From contig PKUJ01000027.1 of assembly GCA_002869565.1 (NCBI GenBank), forward strand, positions 318,801-382,800: a DNA stretch of 64,000 bases, in the 5' to 3' direction. Positions within the stretch are counted from its first letter, which is position 1. Every line of letters begins with the position of its first letter. Positions 1 to 9,132 of this stretch are shown one piece after another. Source of the stretch: Arcobacter sp. (GTDB taxonomy: Bacteria > Campylobacterota > Campylobacteria > Campylobacterales > Arcobacteraceae). A model generated the notes under the pieces. That model worked only from the letters and a program-made list of their open reading frames with translations, ran no database searches and was not told where the DNA came from. The position numbers and the translations under genes are program-made.

Positions 1-1725
1 ACTTCAGTAATAGTTAGTCCTAGTTATGGAAACACCTTTTCACAAAAAATTGATTTAAGAGGTTATGGTATTGGTGATGGATATCAAAATGTTGCAATAT
101 CTGTAAATGGCAGAAGATTAAATAATATTGATATGGTTACGCAGTTATTGTCTTCTATTCCAATAGAATCAATAGAAAAAATAGAAATTATTAAAGGTAG
201 TGGCTCTGTACAATATGGAGATGGAGCAAATTCAGGTGTTATAAATATTATAACAAATGGAAAAAATGAAAACTATATTAAATCATACTATGGTAGTAAT
301 GGAACAAAAAATGGAACTGTTAGTTTAGGCTACAGTAATGATAAAGTAATTTTAAATGCTTCTATTGACCGTACTTCTACTAGTGGTACAAGAAGTTTAG
401 CTTCTGGAAATAAAGACAAAAATTACAATTTAAATAAAAATATAAATATTATATATTTTCCTACGGATGATTTAGAATTAAGAGTAGGAAGAACTTTCTC
501 AAATATGAATACTATATATGGTGGAGATTTAACTTTATTAGAATATAAATTAAACCCTAATCATTCAAATAAACTTACAGAACAATATTTTAGATCATAT
601 GTTACGGATGTAGGAGCAACTTATGAGATAAATAAAAATTATTCTATTGATTTAAATTATAATAAAGAGAAAAAGTTAAGTGCTTATTCTACAGGATTTA
701 GATCAAACTACGAATACAAATCTTATAATTCAACTTTTAATATCAAACAAGATGATTTTAACGTTGTTATAGGAGTGGATGCCTTTAAAGCAAATAGAAA
801 TAGCTCTTCTGATAAAACTACTAAAAACAATAAAGCAGCTTTTGTATCTGCTGAATATTACCTAAGTAAAGATTTGACTTTATCAGCAGGTGTAAGAAAA
901 GAAAAAGTTGAGTATATTTATGCTCCAAATACAGGTACTTCTTTAAGTGATGAATTAACACTTGAGTCTCATGATATTGGATTAAATTATAAATTAAATG
1001 AAAATAGTTCAATATTTGCAAACTATAACAGAGCATATCAGGCACCAGATATCGATAGGTTTTTTGCTTCAACATGGGTTTTTAGTGGAGGAGCTTGGAA
1101 TAGTACAACAAATTTTAATGGTTTTATAGAACCAGCAAAAGTTAGAAACTTTAATATAGGATATACAAATATACAAAAAAATAATAAATTAAAAGTTACT
1201 TTGTTTAGAACTAATCTTAGAAATGAGATTTATTATTATAATGTTGGATTTACTAATAGAAATACAAATATTGATAAATCGCATAAATACGGAGTTGAGA
1301 TATTTGATAAGTATTTAATCAATGACAACTTATATACATCATTTAACTACTCTTACATTGTTGCAAAAATTGATCATGAAAATGAATCTAACGGTGCATA
1401 TAATGGAAAATATTTGCCAGGTGTATCTAAACATAATGCTACAATAAACTTAGGATATAACTATGATAAGTTTACTACAGTTTTATCTCATAGTTTTAGA
1501 AGTGGTGCACATGCAGCAAATGATTTCCAAAATAACTTTTTTCAAAAACAAGAAGTCTATAACTCTACAAATTTAAGTCTAACTTACAATTATAAAAATT
1601 TAGAGTTTTTTGCTAAAATAGAAAATCTTTTTAATGAAGATAATGCTTTATGGATAAGAGATGACGCAATTTATCCTAATAATTTTGAGCGTTCATATTA
1701 TGCAGGGATGAAAATTAAATTTTAA
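1..1725 (+). CDS. btuB: TonB-dependent outer-membrane receptor, BtuB-like, 5' truncated
   Basis: The frame is open from base 1, so the N-terminus (signal peptide, TonB box, start of plug) lies outside the window. The first visible residues are plug domain (RGYG, VNGRR, then IEIIKGSGSVQYGDGANSGVINI, the usual plug end). The rest is a beta-barrel rich in Asn, Tyr and Ser that ends in an aromatic residue (KIKF), as outer-membrane barrels do. The stop overlaps the start of a BtuF-like gene in an ATGA arrangement, and the following genes are a vitamin B12-type importer and B12 assembly enzymes. A corrinoid substrate is therefore likely. Sequence alone does not exclude a siderophore receptor; the substrate call rests on context. 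Confidence 0.85.
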   Translation, partial: TSVIVSPSYGNTFSQKIDLRGYGIGDGYQNVAISVNGRRLNNIDMVTQLLSSIPIESIEKIEIIKGSGSVQYGDGANSGVINIITNGKNENYIKSYYGSNGTKNGTVSLGYSNDKVILNASIDRTSTSGTRSLASGNKDKNYNLNKNINIIYFPTDDLELRVGRTFSNMNTIYGGDLTLLEYKLNPNHSNKLTEQYFRSYVTDVGATYEINKNYSIDLNYNKEKKLSAYSTGFRSNYEYKSYNSTFNIKQDDFNVVIGVDAFKANRNSSSDKTTKNNKAAFVSAEYYLSKDLTLSAGVRKEKVEYIYAPNTGTSLSDELTLESHDIGLNYKLNENSSIFANYNRAYQAPDIDRFFASTWVFSGGAWNSTTNFNGFIEPAKVRNFNIGYTNIQKNNKLKVTLFRTNLRNEIYYYNVGFTNRNTNIDKSHKYGVEIFDKYLINDNLYTSFNYSYIVAKIDHENESNGAYNGKYLPGVSKHNATINLGYNYDKFTTVLSHSFRSGAHAANDFQNNFFQKQEVYNSTNLSLTYNYKNLEFFAKIENLFNEDNALWIRDDAIYPNNFERSYYAGMKIKF

Positions 1726-2558
1726 TGAAGTATTTAAATAAACTTTTTTTTATATTTTTATTTACAATTAATTTAATGGCAGGAGAGAGAATAATCACTC
1801 TCTCACCTTCCATAAATGAAATTGTTTTTGCTTTAGAAAGTGGAAATGATATAGTTGCTAATACAGAGTATTGTAATTTTCCAGAGGAATCAAAACAGAT
1901 ACCTAAAGTAGGTGGCTATTCAAATGTTTCATTAGAAAAACTTCTACTTGCAAAACCAAGTATCATACTAGCTCAAGACTATGATAAAGAATTAATTTTA
2001 AATATTAAAAAACTTAATTTGAATGTTCAAACATTTAAAACAAATAATCTTAAATCTATTAAAACAACTATAAAATCAATTGGTCAAATATTAGTTAAAA
2101 ATGAAAAAGCAAAAGAGTTAATTACGGGCATTGATAATAGTTTAGAAAGTATAAAAGATATAGTTTCTAATAAAAAAATTTTAGTTGTAATTAGTCCAAG
2201 AGAAGATTTAAATAAAATAATATATGTAGCTGGTAATAACCTGTATTTTAACGATATAATTGAAGCTTCAGGAAATAAAAATGCTTACTTTTCATCATCA
2301 TTATCTCAGCCAATTGTAAATGTCGAAAAGATTATAAAAATGAATCCTGATATTGTTATTATGTTAACTCCATATATTAATGAAAGAAAAGTTTCTAAAG
2401 ATGAAATAAAACAACCTTGGTTAGAGTTGCCAATAAATGCAGCAAAGAAAAATAAGATTTATTTTATAGATAAAGAGTATGCAGGAATACCAAGTAATAG
2501 AGTTGTAAATTTTATAAATGATTATAAGGATATTTTGGTAGATGTTAGAGATAAATAG
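1725..2558 (+). CDS. btuF: Periplasmic corrinoid-binding protein, BtuF-like
   Basis: 277 residues with an N-terminal signal peptide (hydrophobic stretch ending near Met-Ala-Gly at about residue 20). The mature start RIITLSPSINEIVFAL is the typical opening of BtuF/FecB class III binding proteins, followed by the VGGYSNVSLEKLLLAKPSIIL segment of that family. It should carry a corrinoid from the outer-membrane receptor to the inner-membrane ABC transporter. The start codon overlaps the receptor stop by one base and its 3' end overlaps the ATPase gene by 17 bases, so the four uptake genes are translationally coupled. An iron-siderophore ligand is the main alternative, made less likely by the B12 genes nearby. 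Confidence 0.85.
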   Translation: MKYLNKLFFIFLFTINLMAGERIITLSPSINEIVFALESGNDIVANTEYCNFPEESKQIPKVGGYSNVSLEKLLLAKPSIILAQDYDKELILNIKKLNLNVQTFKTNNLKSIKTTIKSIGQILVKNEKAKELITGIDNSLESIKDIVSNKKILVVISPREDLNKIIYVAGNNLYFNDIIEASGNKNAYFSSSLSQPIVNVEKIIKMNPDIVIMLTPYINERKVSKDEIKQPWLELPINAAKKNKIYFIDKEYAGIPSNRVVNFINDYKDILVDVRDK

Positions 2559-3240
2559 TTTTACAAATCAAATTTTAACTGATATATCTTTTAAACTAGA
2601 TATAGATGAAAACCTTATTATTTTAGGTAAAAATGGTGCTGGAAAATCAACTTTAGCAAAAGTTTTGTGTAATTTAATTTCAAATAAAAATGTAAAACTT
2701 TTTGAGAAAAATGTTCAGGACTTACATGAAAGTCAAAGAACAGGATTTATAAACTATATTCCACCAAAGTTAGAAATATTTGATGAATATATCACAACAA
2801 AAGAGTATCTTGAAATGTCTGCAATTAAAGATAGTAAAAAAAATAAAATCGACAATATAATTACTCTTTTAAAACTTGAAGATGTAAAAGATAGATATTG
2901 TGTAAATTTAAGTAGTGGTGAGCAACAACTATTGCTTTTGGCTTCTGCTTTTGTGCACAATGCACAGATTACAATTTTCGATGAGTTAACAGCAAATTTA
3001 GATATATCAAGAGTAAAAGAAGTATTTGATATATTTAAATCTGCAACTTTAAAACAAAAAATTATAATTACTCATAATTTGGATTTAGCTTATAATCTAA
3101 AATACAAGATTCTTTTTTTAGAAAAAGGAAAAATAGAATTTTTTGGTTCAAGTCAAGATTTTTTTCAAATTGAAAACCTAAATAAATTTTATGACAATAC
3201 TATTAAAATAGTAGATAATCATTTGGTGGTAAACCTATGA
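2542..3240 (+). CDS. btuD: ABC transporter ATP-binding protein, BtuD-like
   Basis: 232-residue ABC ATPase. Visible motifs are Walker A GKNGAGKST at residues 29-37, signature LSSGEQQ near residue 133, Walker B ITIFDE near residue 155 and the switch histidine in IITHNLD. The C-terminal part is short, as in FecE/BtuD-type importers. It should energise corrinoid import with the permease that follows. It begins inside the end of the btuF-like gene and overlaps the permease gene by four bases (ATGA). It is clearly an importer ATPase; the substrate is inferred from the operon. Confidence 0.85.
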   Translation: MLEINSFTNQILTDISFKLDIDENLIILGKNGAGKSTLAKVLCNLISNKNVKLFEKNVQDLHESQRTGFINYIPPKLEIFDEYITTKEYLEMSAIKDSKKNKIDNIITLLKLEDVKDRYCVNLSSGEQQLLLLASAFVHNAQITIFDELTANLDISRVKEVFDIFKSATLKQKIIITHNLDLAYNLKYKILFLEKGKIEFFGSSQDFFQIENLNKFYDNTIKIVDNHLVVNL

Positions 3241-4199
3241 GAAAACTTTTTTATGTCATTGGACTTTGTATTATTTTATTTTCACCTTTTTTAGGAGATA
3301 CTTCCTTAGTATATAGAGATATTTTTGATTCGAGTACTACTTCATATACAATATTTTGGGACTTAAGAGTTCCTAGAATTATTCTTGCATTTTTTGTGGG
3401 TTCAATTTTAAGTCTTAGTGGTTTGATTTTCCAAACTATATTTAAAAATGCACTTATTACCCCTTATACTTTAGGAATAGCAAGTGGTACAACACTTTTT
3501 ACAGCTATTTCAATAGTTTTCTTCCCTAGTATTATGTTAGCAGTTTCTGGGGTTTTGGGTTCTTTTTTTACTATTATTATTTTATATTTAATTTCTCAAA
3601 AAATAAATAAAAGTTCTATGGTAGTTTCAACAAATTCTATTTTACTTATTGGTATTGCATTATCATTTTTTTACTCTTCTGGATTAATGTTAGTGTTTTT
3701 TATGAGTAATTTACAAGAGAATTATTCTATTGTAAGATTTACCCTTGGAAGTTTAGATGTTGTAGGATTTAACAGTTCTTTGATTGTTTTGATTGTATCA
3801 ATAATTTTACTTTCAACAGTATTATTCTATAAAGATAAAATCAAACTTCTTTTAATATCAAATGATACGGCATTTTTAAAAGGTTTAAATGTAAATAAAC
3901 TAAATCTTACACTTCTAATTGTTATATCATTGGCAGTTGGAGTTAGTATTAGTTTTGTTGGACCTATTGGCTTTGTTGGACTTGTAATACCACATATCAT
4001 AAAACTTATGTATAAAAAAAGTGCTCATAAATTGATTTTACCTGTATTTTTTTATGGGGGAGTTTTTTTAGTAGTTGCTGATTTTATTTCAAGAAATTTA
4101 AATACTGCTTCAAGTTTACCAATTGGTGTTGTAACCTCATTTATTGGTGCACCATTTTTTGTTTATTTACTTATAAGAAGAAGTTCACAAAATAGATAG
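3237..4199 (+). CDS. btuC: FecCD-family ABC permease, BtuC-like
   Basis: 320-residue polytopic membrane protein with about nine or ten hydrophobic segments. Family hallmarks are LRVPRIILAFFVGSILSLSGLIFQ near the N-terminus and GPIGFVGLVIPHIIKL, the ATPase-contact region, near residue 245. It forms the membrane channel of the corrinoid importer with the BtuD-like ATPase. It is last in the forward uptake group, and its 3' end overlaps the 3' end of cbiB on the opposite strand by 29 bp. Confidence 0.85.
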   Translation: MRKLFYVIGLCIILFSPFLGDTSLVYRDIFDSSTTSYTIFWDLRVPRIILAFFVGSILSLSGLIFQTIFKNALITPYTLGIASGTTLFTAISIVFFPSIMLAVSGVLGSFFTIIILYLISQKINKSSMVVSTNSILLIGIALSFFYSSGLMLVFFMSNLQENYSIVRFTLGSLDVVGFNSSLIVLIVSIILLSTVLFYKDKIKLLLISNDTAFLKGLNVNKLNLTLLIVISLAVGVSISFVGPIGFVGLVIPHIIKLMYKKSAHKLILPVFFYGGVFLVVADFISRNLNTASSLPIGVVTSFIGAPFFVYLLIRRSSQNR

Positions 4200-5061
4200 T
4201 TGCTAAAATAGCCATGATTAAATCAAATTTTGATTTGAATTTTAGAGCTTCTATTATATTTTCTTTTTTTATGACTTCTTCTCCTTCTCCAAAATAAGGT
4301 TTATTTTTAATTTTTCCAAAATAAGAAGTGGGACCACCAAGTTTTATATTTAAAACTAAAGCCATAGCAGAAATTGGATGACCTGCATTTGGACTATCAT
4401 GAAGTTTCCCAAATCTATAAAAGTTTTTAAGAGCATGTTTTGATCTAAAAAGTAGGGCAATTAGTATTGCAGTTAAACGGGAGGGAATATAGTTTACTAT
4501 ATCATCAACTTTTGCTGAAAACTTACCAAAATTTTCATATCTTTTATTTCTATATCCAACCATTGAATCTAAAGTATTAATAGCTTTATAAATAAAGGCT
4601 CCATATAGTCCAAAAAATAGTAGGTAAAACAGTGGTGCAATTACTCCATCACTTAAGTTTTCTGCATAAGTCTCTATTGCGGCTTTATTTACATCAGAGT
4701 CAGTCATATCTTTTGTATCTCTACTTACTAACATTGAAATACTCTGTTTAGGGTTTTGGGATATTATAATTTCTTTTACACAGTCATATAACATTTTAGA
4801 AGATATAGTAAATGATGCTATAAAAGCTTGAAAGATTAGATTATCAAATAAGTTTAATATAGAAGTTACTGTAATAACTATAATAAAAAGTGATATTGTA
4901 AGTAAAAATCCCCTAAAAATTGAATCTTTATAAAACATTTTTTCAAACCATGAAATATAATTACCCATATAAATTATAGGATGTTTAAAATATTTAAATT
5001 GACTAAATTCTCCAAATAAAAAATCAATAAAATATGATAAAAAAAGAAGGTTTAAAAACAT
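4171..5061 (-). CDS. cbiB: Adenosylcobinamide-phosphate synthase CbiB (CobD in Pseudomonas naming)
   Basis: 296-residue integral membrane protein. The N-terminus (DFLFGEF, then HPIIYMGNYISWFEK) and the central motifs ETYAENLSDGVIAPLFYLLFFG, DSMVGYRN and HDSPNAGHPISAMA are characteristic of CbiB. It joins the aminopropanol (phosphate) side chain made by CobD to adenosylcobyric acid. It is immediately preceded by cobD on the same strand with a one-base overlap, so the enzyme making the side chain and the enzyme attaching it are made from one transcript. Length is normal for the family. Confidence 0.92.
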   Translation of the reverse strand: MFLNLLFLSYFIDFLFGEFSQFKYFKHPIIYMGNYISWFEKMFYKDSIFRGFLLTISLFIIVITVTSILNLFDNLIFQAFIASFTISSKMLYDCVKEIIISQNPKQSISMLVSRDTKDMTDSDVNKAAIETYAENLSDGVIAPLFYLLFFGLYGAFIYKAINTLDSMVGYRNKRYENFGKFSAKVDDIVNYIPSRLTAILIALLFRSKHALKNFYRFGKLHDSPNAGHPISAMALVLNIKLGGPTSYFGKIKNKPYFGEGEEVIKKENIIEALKFKSKFDLIMAILATIYFVNFFL

Positions 5062-6095
5062 TATTTATATCTTTTTTCAATTTTTTCAAAAGCTTTTATT
5101 AGGATTTTCATTTTTGCTTTTTCTTTTATAGCAATTCGAACATATTTATCATCTAAAAAATCGAAATTGGAACAATCTCTTATCATGATTTTATATTTTA
5201 TTAATTCATTTTCTAATCTATGAGCACTAAGTTTATTTAGTTTAATCATAAGGAAATTTGTATCACTTTTATAAACTTTTTCTATGAAATTATATCTTTT
5301 GAGTTTATCTATTAAATCATCTTTTATATTTGATGTGATTTTTTTTGTTTCTTCATTAAATTTTTTATCTTTTAGTGCATTTTGTAAATATATTGAATCA
5401 AAATGAGAAATCTTCCATAATGGCTCTTTTTCTTTTAATTTTCTTATATTGTTTTCTGATGAAATTAATATTCCAACTCGTATACTAGCACTACTATAGA
5501 ATTTTGTCATTGATTTTAGAATGTATAATTTATCATACTCTTTTAGATATTTTATTACAGATTCTTTGTCTGTAAAGTCTAAAAAACTCTCATCTATTAA
5601 GATAGTTGCATTTTTTTTAATCCAAGATTTAATCAATTTTTTCAAATCATAATATTTGCCTTCAGGTGTTGAAGGATTTACAAAAATCACCAATGAGTTT
5701 TCTTTTATTTCTTTATTGATATTATCAAATCTATTAATTAAGTCAAGTTTATAATCAAATATTTTTGCAGCTTTTTTATATTCTAAATATGCAGGTGAAT
5801 AAATTGTACAGTGATTTAAGTCTAAATGTTTAAAAAAAGTAAAAATTGCTGAGCTTCCACCGTTAAATATTTCAATTTCTGAAGCTTTTACACTATAAGT
5901 TTTAGATATTATTTTATATAATTTTTCATATGTTGGATATTCAGAAATTTCTAATTTATTTAGATTGTTTTTTATTTTAGGTTTTATAAAATTTATGTTT
6001 GATGAGAGATCAATAATATCTTTTTTTTTACATGCTATTTTTTTTGAAAAAGCTTTAATATTTCCGCCATGTGCAAATTGGTTAATAGATTTCAA
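5061..6095 (-). CDS. cobD: Threonine-phosphate decarboxylase CobD (PLP aminotransferase fold)
   Basis: 344 residues, class I/II aminotransferase fold. The N-terminal HGGNIKAFSKK and DLSSNINF match CobD/CobC proteins. Asn140-Pro, Asp168-Glu-Ser, the PLP lysine Lys198 in LKSMTKFYS and Arg206 form the cofactor site. It decarboxylates L-threonine-O-3-phosphate to aminopropanol phosphate, the linker of the nucleotide loop. Histidinol-phosphate aminotransferase is the close relative, but the N-terminus and the adjacency to cbiB favour CobD. It is transcribed divergently from bluB across a 65-bp gap that must hold both promoters. The enzyme needs phosphothreonine, which draws attention to the kinase gene at 6784. 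Confidence 0.88.
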   Translation of the reverse strand: MKSINQFAHGGNIKAFSKKIACKKKDIIDLSSNINFIKPKIKNNLNKLEISEYPTYEKLYKIISKTYSVKASEIEIFNGGSSAIFTFFKHLDLNHCTIYSPAYLEYKKAAKIFDYKLDLINRFDNINKEIKENSLVIFVNPSTPEGKYYDLKKLIKSWIKKNATILIDESFLDFTDKESVIKYLKEYDKLYILKSMTKFYSSASIRVGILISSENNIRKLKEKEPLWKISHFDSIYLQNALKDKKFNEETKKITSNIKDDLIDKLKRYNFIEKVYKSDTNFLMIKLNKLSAHRLENELIKYKIMIRDCSNFDFLDDKYVRIAIKEKAKMKILIKAFEKIEKRYK

Positions 6096-6160
6096 GTATA
6101 GTCTTTCTTTTTTAGATGGATAATACTGTAAATTTGATATATAAATGCTAAGAGGTAGCT

Positions 6161-6784
6161 TTGAAAAAGTTCAATAAAAAAGATATTAAATGTCTACAAG
6201 ATATTATGTTGGCAAGACGTGATGTACGTGGAAATAAGTTTAATAATAAAAAAATAAAGAATAAAATATTAAATGAGCTTTTAACTGCTGCAAATTGTGC
6301 ACCTTCTGTAGGTTTTTCCCAGCCTTGGAAATTCGTAATTATAAAAAGTAAAAATAAACGTAATAAAATATATGATAATTTTCAAGAAGAAAATAATAAA
6401 GCAAAGAAAAAATTTAAAAATAAACCTTTATATAACAGCCTTAAACTTGAAGGTATAAAAGAATCTTACTTAAATATTGCAGTTTTATATGAAAAATCAG
6501 AAAAAAATGTCTTAGGTCAAACCTCACAAAAAAAGATGGGTGAGTACAGTGTTGTTTGTGCTATTCAAAACTTTTGGTTGATGGCTAGAACATATAATAT
6601 TGGTGTTGGATGGGTTAGCATTTTAAAACCAAAAAGAGTAAAGAAAATTTTAGATATAGATAAAAAATATAAACTTATAGCATATTTATCCGTAGGTTAT
6701 GTGGATGAATTTTTAGATGAACCAGAACTTTTAAAATTAGGCTGGAGTGATAAAAAAACATTAGATGAGATTAAAGTAATTTAA
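6161..6784 (+). CDS. bluB: 5,6-dimethylbenzimidazole synthase BluB
   Basis: 207 residues of the nitroreductase fold. Arg-Arg-Asp-Val-Arg at 19-23 and APSVGFSQPWKF at 47-58 are BluB hallmarks, as is the later SVVCAIQNFWLMARTYNIGVGWVS segment. BluB uses oxygen to cut reduced FMN into dimethylbenzimidazole, the lower ligand of cobalamin. Translation most likely starts at a TTG codon with an AGAGG ribosome site about five bases upstream; there is no better in-frame ATG nearby. It heads a forward run of lower-ligand genes and overlaps the next start by one base. Its presence implies an oxygen-exposed lifestyle. Confidence 0.9.
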   Translation: MKKFNKKDIKCLQDIMLARRDVRGNKFNNKKIKNKILNELLTAANCAPSVGFSQPWKFVIIKSKNKRNKIYDNFQEENNKAKKKFKNKPLYNSLKLEGIKESYLNIAVLYEKSEKNVLGQTSQKKMGEYSVVCAIQNFWLMARTYNIGVGWVSILKPKRVKKILDIDKKYKLIAYLSVGYVDEFLDEPELLKLGWSDKKTLDEIKVI

Positions 6785-7584
6785 TGGGAGTTCATACAAA
6801 AATTTCACTAGAAGATCTAAAGCCTTTTTTTGATGTTGATTCACTACAGGAAACTAATCATGGTAATACAGATACTGTTTATATTTTAAATGATGATTAT
6901 ATTCTTAAAATATATGAAACAAATAGTTTCGAAAATATTAAGGCAGAAGTTGAGATCTTGGGACTATGTGAGAGTTTATGTGTTCCTCATATAAAAAAAG
7001 ATTGTTTTAAAATTAAAGATAAATATGCTTTGATTTTTTCAAGAGGAAAAGGTAAAAGTTTAGAAAAAGCAAATATTCAACACCTTGAACAAATAGCAAA
7101 TTTTTTAAAAAAGTTTCATCTTTTAACTAAAGGAAAGAAACTTAATATAAAATCGAGTTATAACAATGAAAATATAAAACTTCTTATAGATAAAACAAAT
7201 CATCAAACTTTTAAAGAGATATATGACTCTTTGAATCTAAAATTAAATGATGATGGAATTATTCATGGGGATTTATTTTTAGATAATGCAACTTTTTTAG
7301 AAAATAAATTAGAGTGTGTATTTGACTTTAGCGATGCTTGCAATGGTGATTTCTTGTTTGATTTAGCAGTGATTGCTTTGTCTTGGTGCGAGGATAAAAA
7401 GAGTATTGAACACTTATTAAACTTTTATGATTCAAGTGTTTCCTTAGAAGTGTTTGAAAAATATATAAGATATGCATCTTTATATTATTGTGTAAAACGA
7501 TATTTAGAAAATAGAAATTATGAGGACATAATTTTTGAAAAGAAATTTAAAGAATTTATTCAAATAGGAAAAGAAATTGGTTAA
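6784..7584 (+). CDS. APH-fold kinase, type II homoserine-kinase-like; candidate threonine kinase for B12
   Basis: 266-residue choline/aminoglycoside-type kinase fold. Visible are N-lobe Lys42 (ILKIYE), Glu56, the catalytic loop HGDLFLDN with His161, Asp163 and Asn168, and the metal-binding Asp181 in VFDFSDACNGDFLFDLAV. The last segment closely resembles the DFxxACND...YDLA pattern of type II homoserine kinases (ThrB2), which phosphorylate the hydroxyl of a small amino acid. It overlaps bluB by one base and cobT by eight, so it is embedded in the B12 operon. CobD needs L-threonine phosphate, and no PduX-type kinase is seen here. My inference is that this enzyme makes it. A homoserine kinase or an unrelated small-molecule kinase are alternatives. 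Confidence 0.75.
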   Translation: MGVHTKISLEDLKPFFDVDSLQETNHGNTDTVYILNDDYILKIYETNSFENIKAEVEILGLCESLCVPHIKKDCFKIKDKYALIFSRGKGKSLEKANIQHLEQIANFLKKFHLLTKGKKLNIKSSYNNENIKLLIDKTNHQTFKEIYDSLNLKLNDDGIIHGDLFLDNATFLENKLECVFDFSDACNGDFLFDLAVIALSWCEDKKSIEHLLNFYDSSVSLEVFEKYIRYASLYYCVKRYLENRNYEDIIFEKKFKEFIQIGKEIG

Positions 7585-8635
7585 GAATATTATAGGAAAA
7601 AATGATTTTGTTGAGAGTTTAAGAGGTAAAAAAGCTACATTTTTATTATCTTTAAGTAATACAAAAACTTCTGAAATAGAAGGTATCACACAAGCTGGAA
7701 TACCTGGAAAGATTTATCTGACACCTACTTTAGATAGTGAATTTTTGTGTACAGGAGAAGTTAGAAGTTTAGATAATATTGCTGAAACTCCTAAAGGTGT
7801 TCCTACCCCTGCTTTAATAACAAGAGCAGTGCATTTACTTAAACCTTATGGAAATATTGAATTATTAGATTTAGGTTTGCTAATTCCTCCAAAAGTATCT
7901 TATTTCAATATTCATAATTTTGAAATAACTCCTAGTATGAGTATTGCTGAGGATGCAAAGATTGATGCAATGGCTGTTTTTCAAAAAGGTTTAGCATTTG
8001 GACAAACTTTTGAGTGTAAAGATGACTACATTATTTTATCTGAGTCTGTTCCTAGTGGTACTACTACAGCTTGTGCAACAGCTTTGGCTTTAGATTATGA
8101 TACAAAAAAACTATTTAGTAGTTCTTTTAAAGATGTTCCAACTAGTATTCGGGAGCTTACAATTGAGTCTGCATTAAAAAATATAAATAATGAGGATGAC
8201 CTTTTTAGCAGATTAGGAAAAGTAGCTGATAATATGTTGATTTTCAATGCTGGATTTATTTTAGGTTTAAACAATAAAACAAAGATAATACTTGCAGGGG
8301 GAACACAAATGGCTTGTGTTTTACTTATAGTAAATAGCATACTTAAAACTATGGGTGGAGAATTTGATACTTCTAATCTTGCACTTTGTACAACTAAATG
8401 GGTTTATGAAGATGAAAATAGTGATATAAAAGCTCTTCTTGAAATGTTAGACTTTTCTATAAATGCATATTATCCAGAGTTTGATTTCTCAACTTCAAAT
8501 CATCCTGCACTTAAATTATATGATCAAGGTGAAGCAAAAGAGGGTGTAGGAGCTGGCGCTGCTTTAGTTTATGGATTAATAAACGGTCTAAACAATGAAA
8601 ATATTATAAAACAAATAGAAAGCTTTTTAGGATAG
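7577..8635 (+). CDS. cobT: UPF0284-type nicotinate-nucleotide dimethylbenzimidazole phosphoribosyltransferase
   Basis: 352 residues. The pattern GIPGKIYLTPTLDSEFL, then TPKGVPTPALITRA, ESVPSGTTTACATAL and LAGGTQMACVLL belongs to the CobT-like UPF0284/TIGR00303 family known mainly from archaea and cyanobacteria, rather than the classical enterobacterial CobT. It should transfer phosphoribose from nicotinate mononucleotide to dimethylbenzimidazole, giving alpha-ribazole phosphate. The start is TTG inside the end of the kinase gene (eight-base overlap). Position between bluB and cobU supports the role strongly. Confidence 0.85.
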   Translation: MVKNIIGKNDFVESLRGKKATFLLSLSNTKTSEIEGITQAGIPGKIYLTPTLDSEFLCTGEVRSLDNIAETPKGVPTPALITRAVHLLKPYGNIELLDLGLLIPPKVSYFNIHNFEITPSMSIAEDAKIDAMAVFQKGLAFGQTFECKDDYIILSESVPSGTTTACATALALDYDTKKLFSSSFKDVPTSIRELTIESALKNINNEDDLFSRLGKVADNMLIFNAGFILGLNNKTKIILAGGTQMACVLLIVNSILKTMGGEFDTSNLALCTTKWVYEDENSDIKALLEMLDFSINAYYPEFDFSTSNHPALKLYDQGEAKEGVGAGAALVYGLINGLNNENIIKQIESFLG

Positions 8636-8638
8636 ATA

Positions 8639-9130
8639 ATGAAAATTTTATATTTTGGTGGACAAAAATCAGGAAAATCAACACTTTCTGAGGCAAAAGC
8701 TTTAGAATTATCGAAAAATAAACCATATTATATTGCTACATATGATAAAAGTTTTGATGATAAAGAGATGAATTTAAGAGTTTTAAAACATCAAAATCAA
8801 AGAGAAGAGAGGTTTATTACAATAGAAGAGCCTTTAAATATTGTATCAAAAATAGAAGAGGGTAATACTTATCTTGTTGATTGTATTTCTATGTGGATTT
8901 TAAATAATATTGAAAACAGTGAAGAAGAACTAGTCAAGCAACTAGAAGATATAAAAAATATAGATGCAAATATTGTATTTGTATTAAATGATGTTAATAG
9001 TGGAGTAATTCCATTTGATAAGCAGAGTAGGGAGTTTGTAGATTTAACAGGAATTATAGGTCAAAAGTTAGCTTCTTTTTGTGATGAAGTGTATGAAGTA
9101 AAACTTGGACTTGCTAGTAGGTTGAAATAA
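8639..9130 (+). CDS. cobU: Adenosylcobinamide kinase / guanylyltransferase CobU
   Basis: 163 residues, the usual length for CobU/CobP. The P-loop GGQKSGKS lies at residues 7-14. His51 in LRVLKHQNQRE is in the place of the histidine that carries GMP in the Salmonella enzyme. The VDCISMWILNN segment and the ending GLASRLK are also family-like. The enzyme phosphorylates adenosylcobinamide and then activates it with GTP, preparing it for CobS. Three bases separate it from cobT and two from cbiP. Confidence 0.88.
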   Translation: MKILYFGGQKSGKSTLSEAKALELSKNKPYYIATYDKSFDDKEMNLRVLKHQNQREERFITIEEPLNIVSKIEEGNTYLVDCISMWILNNIENSEEELVKQLEDIKNIDANIVFVLNDVNSGVIPFDKQSREFVDLTGIIGQKLASFCDEVYEVKLGLASRLK

Positions 9131-9132
9131 AT

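Noticed and set aside
6096-6160. Cobalamin riboswitch upstream of bluB or cobD
   Set aside because: The gap is only 65 bp and has no B12-box-like sequence. A riboswitch could exist upstream of the receptor gene, outside the window.
8095-8340. 81-codon open frame on the minus strand inside cobT
   Set aside because: Fully covered by a clear cobT gene on the other strand, with no ribosome site and a sequence typical of an antisense shadow.
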